Origin: an uncultured Desulfobacterales bacterium
GTDB lineage: Bacteria; Desulfobacterota; Desulfobacteria; Desulfobacterales; JAFDCJ01
Assembly: GCA_945787595.1 (NCBI GenBank)
Contig: CALZJV010000656.1
Span: 1 to 6,158, forward strand
Direction: 5' to 3'
Length of the DNA stretch: 6,158 nucleotides
Shown here piece after piece: positions 1 through 5,335 of this stretch. The notes under the pieces were generated by a model. It did no database searches and had not been told where the DNA came from. It saw only the letters and a program-made list of their open reading frames with translations. The translations under genes were made by a program, and so were the position numbers. Every line of letters starts with the position of its first letter. Position 1 is the stretch's first letter.

Positions 1-1
1 A

Positions 2-1678
2 GTTCAGGCCATTAGCCCCAAGGGCAAGACCCCCCTGAGCGAGTCGGTCAAACAGGCCGCTCAGGCCCTGCGCTATACCGAAGAGCGGGCCACGGTAATC
101 CTGGTCAGCGACGGTCTGGAGACCTGCGATATCGATCCATGCGCGCTGGCGGCTGAGCTGGCCATGAGTGGTGTGGACTTTACCGTGCATGTGATCGGCT
201 TTGACATCAGCAAAGAAGACCAGGCGCGCCTGCGCTGTCTGGCCGATAAGACCGGCGGTCTTTTTCTGGCCGCCAGTAATGCCGATTCCCTGCGCAACGC
301 TCTTTTTAAAACCGTAGAGGAGGTCAAAGCGCCGCCACCACCGGTGGTGGAAGATCCGGGTACGGCCGTATTGGAAGGACCGGCCGGCGTGCCTGCCGGA
401 TCGGCCTTTTCAGTCCAATGGGAGGGCCCGGACAGTCGCGGCGATTATATCGCCATTGCGGAAAAGGGCTCAAAGGATCTGAGCCATAAAGACTATACGT
501 ACACCAAAAAAGGCAACCCGGCCGCCTTTACGGCGCCAGGAGAAGTGGGCGATTATGAACTGCGCTATGTCCACGCCCATAGCCGCAAAGTAATCGGGCG
601 CGCCGATATTCAAGTCACACCGGTCCAGGCAACGGTTCAGGCGCCGACCGAGGCCGACGTAGCCGTCAAGTTTGAAGTAAAGTGGCAAGGCCCGGATTAT
701 CCGAGCGATTATGTCGCCATTGCTCGGCCCGATCAGCGCGTCGGCAGCCAGCTAAACTATACATACACCCGCAGGGGCAATCCCTTGAAACTGCAAGCAC
801 CTTCGGACCCCGGCACCTATGAAGTGCGCTATATTTTAGGCCGTGGCAACCAACTGCTGGCCAAAACCACCATCGAGATCAAAGGCGTGGGGGCTTCGGT
901 AGAGGCACCGGCTGCGGCCGATGTGGCTGCCGAGTTTGAGGTGAACTGGCAAGGACCCGATAATCAGTCGGACTACATTGCCATTGCGCGCCCTGATCAG
1001 AAACCGGGCAGCCAGGTCCATTACACTTACACCAAAAGAGGCTCACCATTAAAGGTGCAAGCCCCATCCGATCCAGGCACTTATGAAGTACGCTACATTC
1101 TGGGTCGAGGCAATAAATTGCTGGCCAAAACCACCATCGAGATCAAGGCGGTGAGTGCTTCGGTGCAAGCACCGGCCTCGGCCGATATGGCATCCCTATT
1201 TGAGGTGAGCTGGCAAGGACCTGACAATCAGTCGGACTACATTGCCATTGCGCGCCCTGATCAGAAACCGGGCAGCCAGATCACCTACACCTACACCAAC
1301 AAAGGTAGTCCGCTGGAAGTGAGAGCGCCCTCGGACCCGGGCAACTATGAGGTACGCTATATTCTGGGACGCGGCAGTAAATTGCTGGCCAAAACCCCGA
1401 TCACCATAAACACGGTTACCGCCAAAGTGCACCCCCCCGCTTCGGCAAATGTCAACGCTGAATTTGAAGTCAAATGGCAGGGGCCGGATTATAAGTCCGA
1501 TTATATATCCATTGCGCGCCCGGACCAGCGCCCGGGCAGTTATGTAACTTATACGTATACCTATAGGGGTAATCCGGTTAACATAAAAGCGCCCAAGGAA
1601 CCCGGCGCTTATGAAGTTCGCTATATCCTCGGGCGGGGCAGCAAAGTGTTGGATAAGGCCAACATTACCATCAAGTAG
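2..1678 (+). CDS. VWA-domain protein with five 88-aa C-terminal beta-rich repeats (5' partial)
   Basis: The reading frame is open from base 2 to the TAG at 1676-1678 (558 visible residues), so the gene starts before the window; the internal ATG at 164 is not the start. Residues 1-105 or so are the second half of a VWA domain. KGKTPL carries the MIDAS threonine (T10) and ILVSDG the MIDAS aspartate (D37), followed by CDIDPC, a possible disulfide, and the closing TGGLF strand. The DxSxS motif must lie upstream. A short proline-rich linker (APPPPVVEDPG) leads to five adjacent repeats of 88 residues (the last 85) at 122-209, 210-297, 298-385, 386-473 and 474-558. Each has W-x-G-P, DY-x-(A/S)-IA, YTYT, APxxxGxYE(V/L)RY and a final strand, suggesting an Ig-like sandwich. 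VWA domains bind metal and usually mediate adhesion or protein assembly; such proteins are often mislabelled calcium-activated chloride channels. Export is likely, but the signal peptide is outside the window. The ligand is unknown. Confidence 0.88.
   Translation, partial: VQAISPKGKTPLSESVKQAAQALRYTEERATVILVSDGLETCDIDPCALAAELAMSGVDFTVHVIGFDISKEDQARLRCLADKTGGLFLAASNADSLRNALFKTVEEVKAPPPPVVEDPGTAVLEGPAGVPAGSAFSVQWEGPDSRGDYIAIAEKGSKDLSHKDYTYTKKGNPAAFTAPGEVGDYELRYVHAHSRKVIGRADIQVTPVQATVQAPTEADVAVKFEVKWQGPDYPSDYVAIARPDQRVGSQLNYTYTRRGNPLKLQAPSDPGTYEVRYILGRGNQLLAKTTIEIKGVGASVEAPAAADVAAEFEVNWQGPDNQSDYIAIARPDQKPGSQVHYTYTKRGSPLKVQAPSDPGTYEVRYILGRGNKLLAKTTIEIKAVSASVQAPASADMASLFEVSWQGPDNQSDYIAIARPDQKPGSQITYTYTNKGSPLEVRAPSDPGNYEVRYILGRGSKLLAKTPITINTVTAKVHPPASANVNAEFEVKWQGPDYKSDYISIARPDQRPGSYVTYTYTYRGNPVNIKAPKEPGAYEVRYILGRGSKVLDKANITIK
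365..1675 (+). repeat. Five in-frame 264-bp repeats encoding the beta-rich domains
   Basis: Units start at 365, 629, 893, 1157 and 1421, each exactly 264 bp (88 codons) with no insertion or deletion; the last is 255 bp because the stop follows. By manual comparison, units 2 to 5 are near copies: units 2 and 3 share about 77% of residues, and units 3 and 4 about 78%. Unit 1 is clearly more divergent: it has an EKGSKDLSHK segment where the others have ARPDQ(K/R)xGSQ. Units 3 and 4 share an identical 54-bp block (962-1015 and 1226-1279). Units 2 and 3 share an identical 28-bp block (855-882 and 1119-1146). Confidence 0.93.
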
Positions 1679-1852
1679 TATTTTATAAGAAGGCAGGTGG
1701 TTGAGAAAATCGTTCTTCGTGCTCAGCGAATTCCGTCATACAGCGATATTGTAATCGGAATGGGGATAACACAACTTTCGAGGATTGAAATATAGTCATC
1801 ACCATTGCCCGATTGATGGGTGTCCAGATCTCGCAGTCCAAGCAAAAGAAAT

Positions 1853-1858
1853 AAGGAG
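1853..1858 (+). promoter_or_regulatory. Ribosome binding site for the small lipoprotein gene
   Basis: AAGGAG lies 7 nt before the ATG at 1866, which is optimal spacing. It decides the start: an in-frame TTG at 1785 would add 27 residues (Cys/His-rich, no signal character) and has no comparable site. With the ATG start the N-terminus becomes a clean Lys-rich plus hydrophobic signal. Confidence 0.8.
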
Positions 1859-1865
1859 ATTTAAA

Positions 1866-2327
1866 ATGGGACCAAAGAAAATAATTCTGGAAGCATTCAA
1901 ATGCATGTTCGTGCTACTCGCAATTTTATTGGCTGCTTTTCAATCTAGCTGTGTCAGCTCCGGCCAAATGGCAGTCGCACCGGAGAGTCGTATTCCATTG
2001 ATTAAAGGCTCTCCCCATGAAGGATCCTGGGAGTCAAGCGATGTCACTTTAAAATATCAATACGTTGAACAGGCCGATGTCATTCAATTAAGCGTTACGG
2101 GAAAAGCCAAGCGCAAGTTTGACCAGTTAACTGTCTGGGTGTTATTTCTTGATGCACAAGGAAAGGTTCTGGAAACGAAAAGCATCTACAATTCCGGATT
2201 TCGAACCGGAACATCAAAATCGAGGGCGCACAAGGGAAAGATTGAAAGAACGTTTAAAATGCCCCTGGAAACCACCAATATAGCTTTTCGATCTTCGTTG
2301 ACACCTCGTAGTGGCCGCGGAAGATAA
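1866..2327 (+). CDS. Putative small lipoprotein of unknown function
   Basis: The product is 153 residues. The N-terminus has a Lys-rich stretch (MGPKKII) and a hydrophobic core (about residues 14-25), then SSC with Cys29 as candidate lipid-attachment site. The -1 and -2 serines fit a lipobox, but position -3 is Gln, not the usual Leu, so processing by signal peptidase II is plausible rather than certain. The mature part opens with GSWESSDVTLKYQY and contains the segment TVWVLFLDAQGKVLETKSI, giving alternating beta-strand character, and ends in a basic tail (TPRSGRGR). I do not recognise a named family. Its base composition is visibly more AT-rich than the VWA gene upstream, from which it is separated by 187 bp, so cotranscription is uncertain. 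The likely location is the inner or outer membrane, facing the periplasm. Confidence 0.72.
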   Translation: MGPKKIILEAFKCMFVLLAILLAAFQSSCVSSGQMAVAPESRIPLIKGSPHEGSWESSDVTLKYQYVEQADVIQLSVTGKAKRKFDQLTVWVLFLDAQGKVLETKSIYNSGFRTGTSKSRAHKGKIERTFKMPLETTNIAFRSSLTPRSGRGR

Positions 2328-2330
2328 CCA

Positions 2331-2489
2331 TTAGAATAAAGGAAAAAAGAGCTCTTTTTTGAACCATTTCAGGATGTGGGATGAAGTAAGATACTTCTGA
2401 GCATCCCGCCCGGCAGCTTTGATGAACTCAATGGCGATGGTCTCTTCATTACATGCCAGACCGTTGACATATCGCAATGCCGTTTCGCT
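2331..2489 (-). pseudogene. Remnant of an MttB-family (trimethylamine methyltransferase-like) C-terminus
   Basis: Read on the minus strand from 2489 down to the TAA at 2331-2333, one frame gives 52 residues with the order RYVNGLACNEET, then AIEFIKAAG, then KYLTSSHILKWF, then KKELFFP. This matches from memory the end of MttB/COG5598 corrinoid methyltransferases: (D/N)EETLALDVI, then a G-rich turn, then (F/Y)LTxxHTLxxF(R/K)xE and FP. The usual GPGG turn is replaced by GRDAQ. A stop (TAA, 2490-2492) lies immediately upstream, and no further MttB-like sequence follows at higher coordinates, while the family is normally about 480-500 residues. I infer a decayed 3' fragment left after loss of the rest of the gene. 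It is not expected to be functional. It could be a chance resemblance, since the stretch is short. Confidence 0.5.
2343..2360. repeat. 18-bp perfect palindrome just after the lipoprotein gene
   Basis: AAAAAAGAGCTCTTTTTT is perfectly self-complementary and begins 16 bp after the lipoprotein stop. The RNA would end in a U-run, so weak termination is possible, but the GC part is only GAGCTC and there is no loop. The same bases also encode the KKELFF segment of the minus-strand MttB-like remnant, so the palindrome may be a by-product of coding sequence. Confidence 0.4.
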
Positions 2490-2617
2490 TTAATGTTGCT
2501 AGAGTTGAAAAGGATTGAGGATAAAAGTGAGCGGTGAGAGGTAAAAGGATAATGGTGGTTATTCGCATAATTCAAGATCCTATGACTTCTGCTCTCTTAT
2601 GAAACTTCATCGATTTA

Positions 2618-2691
2618 GACAGGATTAACGGGATAAACAGGATTATTTTATTCTTGTTTAGTTAGATCCTGTACATCCAGTTGATCCTGTC
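2618..2691. repeat. 26-bp inverted repeat pair (GACAGGAT type)
   Basis: The left arm 2618-2643 starts GACAGGATTAAC and ends ACAGGAT. The right arm 2666-2691 is its inverse (ATCCTGTACATCC ... GATCCTGTC). When the right arm is reverse-complemented, 22 of 26 positions agree. The loop is 22 bp and AT-rich. The two arms could fold into a long hairpin. Similar inverted words are, from memory, dispersed in many Desulfobacterota genomes. There is no coding potential and no adjacent transposase. Confidence 0.7.
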
Positions 2692-2700
2692 ATCATTTCG

Positions 2701-2750
2701 TTAAGTTTCTTTTTTGATCAGACTGGCCGTTTTTTTTGGCCAGAGGCCGC
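2701..2750. repeat. Dispersed hairpin element, copy 1
   Basis: A roughly 50-bp element present again at 3190-3239. Both share the order TTxAGTTTCTTTTT, then GATCAGAC, then a GC stem, T8 and the return stem. Here the stem is CTGGCC (2723-2728) with GGCCAG (2738-2743) around a loop of G plus eight T. The T-run sits in the loop, so this is not a standard intrinsic terminator. Confidence 0.65.
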
Positions 2751-2756
2751 GCTCGT

Positions 2757-2780
2757 GTGAAATTATATATGAGATTTCAC
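2757..2780. repeat. 7-bp inverted repeat
   Basis: GTGAAAT (2757-2763) and ATTTCAC (2774-2780) are exact inverse complements around a 10-bp AT-rich loop. The arrangement could be a small hairpin or a dimeric protein-binding site. No gene start lies close by, so no regulatory role is claimed. Confidence 0.4.
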
Positions 2781-2803
2781 CTGGTCGGAGCAGTTAATGG
2801 ATT

Positions 2804-2838
2804 GAACATCGAACGTCGAACATCGAATGTCCAATATT
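2804..2838. repeat. Heptamer tandem array, GAACATC type
   Basis: Five consecutive 7-bp units: GAACATC, GAACGTC, GAACATC, GAATGTC, CAATATT. The first four differ from each other at only one or two positions; the fifth is degenerate. It is the first of several arrays with the same period and different words in this intergenic region. Confidence 0.7.
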
Positions 2839-2892
2839 GATGACGCTACGCTTTATCGATTTTAAAACAAGCGAACCGCAGAATTACGAAGG

Positions 2893-2953
2893 GTGGAATC
2901 GCTGCGCTCTGACTTTTATAGTTCCATATTGATCGATAGAATACCTTCCTTCG
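2893..2953. repeat. AT-rich core repeat, copy 1
   Basis: The segment runs from GTGGAATCGCTGCGCTCTG to GATAGAATACCTTCCTTCG. It aligns with 3090-3149, which starts GTGGATGTCGCTTTGCTCTG and ends GATAGAATTCCTTACTTCG; 17 of the last 19 positions agree. A shorter related stretch, CGCTACGCTTTATCGATTTTA, lies near 2844-2865. The middle parts differ in length and are AT-rich. No coding sequence is supported here. Confidence 0.55.
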
Positions 2954-2973
2954 ACACTTGTCCGCCGGAGGAG

Positions 2974-3036
2974 GATTCGAAATTCCCATTTGCCCCTTTC
3001 GCCGTCTGTTATCTGACTTCTGACCTGAAACCTGAC
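2974..3036. repeat. Degenerate heptamer array
   Basis: In fixed 7-bp steps the sequence reads GATTCGA, AATTCCC, ATTTGCC, CCTTTCG, CCGTCTG, TTATCTG, ACTTCTG, ACCTGAA, ACCTGAC. Neighbouring units resemble one another in pairs, and the words recur in the long array at 3241-3478. The periodicity is weaker here than elsewhere. Confidence 0.45.
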
Positions 3037-3056
3037 ACCTTGCATGAAACTTCATG

Positions 3057-3091
3057 GAATGACGAATGGCGAATGACGATTGCCGAATTGT
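3057..3091. repeat. Heptamer tandem array, GAATGAC type
   Basis: Five 7-bp units: GAATGAC, GAATGGC, GAATGAC, GATTGCC, GAATTGT. The word is the exact reverse complement of GTCATTC, which makes up the array at 3148-3182. The two arrays therefore form an inverted pair around the AT-rich core at 3090-3149. Confidence 0.65.
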
Positions 3092-3149
3092 GGATGTCGC
3101 TTTGCTCTGCTCTTTTTAACATATAAAATAGATAGAATTCCTTACTTCG
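3090..3149. repeat. AT-rich core repeat, copy 2
   Basis: The second copy of the element at 2893-2953, flanked here on both sides by clear heptamer arrays in opposite orientation. The core has a GCTCTGCTCTTTTTAACATATAAAA-like middle and ends GATAGAATTCC. Confidence 0.55.
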
Positions 3150-3182
3150 TCATTCGTCATTCGTCATTCGTTACTCGTTATT
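3148..3182. repeat. Heptamer tandem array, CGTCATT type
   Basis: Five 7-bp units: CGTCATT three times exactly, then CGTTACT and CGTTATT. It is inverted with respect to the GAATGAC array at 3057-3091. Confidence 0.75.
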
Positions 3183-3189
3183 TGCTTTT

Positions 3190-3239
3190 TTGAGTTTCTT
3201 TTTCGATCAGACCGGCCGATTTTTTTTGCCGGCGGCTGG
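3190..3239. repeat. Dispersed hairpin element, copy 2
   Basis: The counterpart of 2701-2750. Here the stem is CCGGC (3212-3216) with GCCGG (3228-3232) around CGA plus eight T. Relative to copy 1, one base pair changed from T-A to C-G with both sides altered, which keeps the pairing, while one pair was lost by an indel. The long heptamer array starts 2 bp after it. Confidence 0.65.
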
Positions 3240-3240
3240 G

Positions 3241-3478
3241 CTGACACCTGACACCTATCTTCCGCCTTCCCCATTCCGATTTCCCCCTTCCCGCTTCCGC
3301 CCTCTGACCGCTGTCATCTGTTCTCTGACCGCTGTCACCTGCCCTCTGACCTCTGTCCTCTGACCTCTGTCCTCTGTCCTCTGTCATCTGTCCTCTGTCC
3401 TCTGTCATCCGCCCTCTGCCCTATGCCCTATGCTTTGCTTTAGTCATTCCGACTTCCACATTCCAAATTCCGAATTCA
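3241..3478. repeat. Long pyrimidine-rich heptamer array (34 units)
   Basis: The whole 238 bp can be cut into 34 seven-base units without losing phase. It starts CTGACAC twice, passes through TTCC-type units (CCGCCTT, CCCGCTT), then a uniform block of CTGTCCT, CTGACCT and CTGTCAT (3304-3408), then CTGCCCT and ATGCCCT, and ends with ATTCC-type units (TCATTCC, ACATTCC, AAATTCC). The top strand is almost all C and T in the central block. The minus strand translates to a heptapeptide pattern (EDRGQRT-like), because three 7-bp units equal seven codons. This is a periodicity artefact, not a gene. Confidence 0.85.
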
Positions 3479-3483
3479 AATAC

Positions 3484-5067
3484 CTATGCCCTGCTATAAA
3501 CCACCTCGCCGTTGACTACCGTCATCTCTGTTTCGACCTCCGGCCATTTGTCGGGGGAAAGTTTGAAAAGATCCTGGTTAAAGACGGTAAGATCCGCCAA
3601 TTTACCCGGCGCAATGGAACCCAGCTCATCCTCACGCCGTGTGGACCAGGCCGCCACTGCTGTAAAGCCGATGATGCTGTCTTCAAGGGAAAGTTTTTGC
3701 TCGGGAAACCATCCGCCGGGCGGCTCCCCGAGCACCGTTTGGCGGGTGACGGCTGCATGGATACCATAAAGGGGATTGATGGTTTCCACCGGTGCATCGG
3801 AACCGAATTGAACCCGCAGACCGGCCTGAAGCATGGATTTCCAAGCATAGGCATAGCGACATCTTTGCGACCCCCAGCGTTTGTCGGCCGGCGCCCAATC
3901 CGTCGGGATAAACACCGGCTGCACCGAAGCCACCACCTCCAGATCGTGAAAAAGTGAGAAATCACTGGGACGGTAAAGCTGCACATGTTCCAGCCGATCC
4001 CTGTGGTCTGCCGGATATTGTTTACGGGCGGCGGCAATACTTTCCAGCGCATTGGTTACGGCAAGATCGCCGATGGCATGAATGGCCACATCACAGCCAA
4101 GGCTGTATGCCAGTTTAATTTTTTCTTTCAACATCTCTTTTTCAAGACAGGCGATACCGCACTCAGCGGGGTCGTCACTATAGGGTGCATGCATCAGGGC
4201 TGTTCCGGAACCCAGGGAACCATCGGCAAAAAGTTTCACATGCTTGAACCAGAGCCGATCACTGCCGAAGCCGGCGGTGATCCCCCGACCGGCGGCTTCT
4301 GCCAGGTCATCGGGAGGCAGCAGGTGGTAGACCCGCACTTTCAGCTTCCCTTCCGCTTCCAAGGCTGCAAAAGCTTCCCATTCTTTAAGACTTTCACAGG
4401 TATGAACACCGGTTAACCCATATTGCAGCGCATCTTGCTGTGCGGCTAAAACCATTTGCTTCCGCGCTTCCAAAGCCGGCGAGGGTATATGCGCTTCGAT
4501 GATGTCGCGGGCCTCGCGCAGCAAGCCGGTGGGCGCGCCGCTAACGGGATCTTTATCAATTTGACCGCCGGCAGGATTAGGGCTCTGGTCGGTTACACCG
4601 GCCCGGTCCAGGGCCGCCGTATTGACCCATATGCTGTGTCCGCAGGCGCGCACCATCATGGCCGGATTATCGGGGATGATGTCATCCAGATCTTTTCGGG
4701 TGGGTTCCCGTTGTTCTTCCCACTGATGGTGGTTCCAACCACGGCCGATTATCCATTCTCCCGGCCGGCGTGATACCGTCGCTTTTTGAATCCGTTCACG
4801 GATTTCGGCCAGCGAGGAAGCATGACGCAGATCTACCATTTGAAATGACCGGCCCAAATTCAAAAAATGACAGTGAGCATCCACCAGACCGGGCGTCACC
4901 AGCCTTCCGGGCAACTCCAGCATCTCGGTATTCGTTCCGCAGGCTTTTTTGACCTCGGCGTTACTGCCGACTTGAGTGATTCGGTTATCGCTAACTTTAA
5001 GCGCCTCTGCCCAGGGCTGTGCTGTGTTTCCGGTAAAGATCCGTGTCGAGAAAATCGCAAAATCCAT
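3484..5067 (-). CDS. YtcJ-type metal-dependent amidohydrolase
   Basis: The product is 527 residues, a normal length for the Amidohydro_3/YtcJ family. Ligands of the metal centre are visible in order: DAHCH (His65, His67), VKLFADGSLGS (Lys278, metal-bridging or carboxylated position in relatives), AIHAIGD (His330), LEHVQ (His361) and FGSDAPV (Asp424). The family signatures GRGWNHHQW (108-116) and ACGHSIWVNT (141-150) are also present. The N- and C-terminal strands (ending IAPGKLADLTVF) form the small beta domain typical of the superfamily. No signal peptide is seen, so it is cytoplasmic. Relatives hydrolyse N-substituted amides, but the substrate here is unknown. The ATG start is preceded by a weak GGAAAGGGA ribosome site about 6 nt away. 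The gene lies downstream of, and codirectional with, a peptide-type ABC permease, suggesting that the imported compound may be its substrate. Its stop falls at the edge of the heptamer array, and I see no terminator. Confidence 0.92.
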   Translation of the reverse strand: MDFAIFSTRIFTGNTAQPWAEALKVSDNRITQVGSNAEVKKACGTNTEMLELPGRLVTPGLVDAHCHFLNLGRSFQMVDLRHASSLAEIRERIQKATVSRRPGEWIIGRGWNHHQWEEQREPTRKDLDDIIPDNPAMMVRACGHSIWVNTAALDRAGVTDQSPNPAGGQIDKDPVSGAPTGLLREARDIIEAHIPSPALEARKQMVLAAQQDALQYGLTGVHTCESLKEWEAFAALEAEGKLKVRVYHLLPPDDLAEAAGRGITAGFGSDRLWFKHVKLFADGSLGSGTALMHAPYSDDPAECGIACLEKEMLKEKIKLAYSLGCDVAIHAIGDLAVTNALESIAAARKQYPADHRDRLEHVQLYRPSDFSLFHDLEVVASVQPVFIPTDWAPADKRWGSQRCRYAYAWKSMLQAGLRVQFGSDAPVETINPLYGIHAAVTRQTVLGEPPGGWFPEQKLSLEDSIIGFTAVAAWSTRREDELGSIAPGKLADLTVFNQDLFKLSPDKWPEVETEMTVVNGEVVYSRA

Positions 5068-5149
5068 ACATTATCCCTTTCCGTCTTGAGAAAATATCGA
5101 AATCTATATATTCACCGCAAAGGCGCAAAGAACGCAAAGGTTAAATTAT

Positions 5150-5185
5150 TTTTTGTTTTCCGGTGAGAGGGCCGGAAAGCAAAAA
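5150..5185. repeat. 14-bp-stem hairpin inside the inverted-repeat element
   Basis: TTTTTGTTTTCCGG (5150-5163) pairs with CCGGAAAGCAAAAA (5172-5185) with one wobble and an 8-nt loop. The U-run precedes the stem and the A-run follows it on either strand, so it does not look like a standard intrinsic terminator. Confidence 0.6.
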
Positions 5186-5275
5186 GAACCAGCTTTATAA
5201 AGTAAATCTCATCGCCAAAAAATTTATTATTGTAACACATGTCAAGCTCATATTATTTTCAGAAAAAGTGCTCTT

Positions 5276-5335
5276 TTATTCTTTGCCGTCCTTCCTGTCC
5301 GCCAGAATTTTTAAAGGATCAACAGCAAAGAATAA
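5276..5335. repeat. 11-bp inverted repeat inside the element
   Basis: TTATTCTTTGC (5276-5286) and GCAAAGAATAA (5325-5335) are exact inverse complements separated by 38 bp. Together with the outer ends and the 5150-5185 hairpin, this would let the element's transcript fold into a branched structure. Confidence 0.5.

Noticed and set aside
164..166. ATG 164 as the true start of the VWA protein.
   Set aside because: The frame is open upstream to the window edge, and that part encodes the MIDAS threonine and aspartate segments of the same VWA domain.
1730..1761. ATTCCG ... CGGAAT inverted repeat upstream of the lipoprotein gene, as an operator or terminator.
   Set aside because: There are only 6 paired bases with a 20-bp loop, which is within chance expectation, and no T-run follows.
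1785..1865. Longer version of the lipoprotein starting at TTG 1785.
   Set aside because: There is no good ribosome site before it, and the extra 27 residues would bury the signal peptide. AAGGAG before the ATG at 1866 is far better.
2893..3126. A 77-residue + strand frame across the repeat mosaic.
   Set aside because: It runs through the core repeat and two heptamer arrays, has no ribosome site, and shows no protein-like pattern.
3178..3408. A 76-residue minus-strand frame with an EDRGQRT-like heptapeptide repeat.
   Set aside because: It is the translation of the 7-bp DNA repeat: three units make seven codons and the words contain no stop. There is no ribosome site, and the period is in the DNA rather than in codons.
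3241..3478. CRISPR array.
   Set aside because: Units of 7 bp without spacers do not match repeat-spacer structure, and no cas gene is present.
5150..5185. Intrinsic terminator for the permease transcript.
   Set aside because: On the minus strand the stem is followed by an A-rich rather than a U-rich run, so the standard terminator form is absent.
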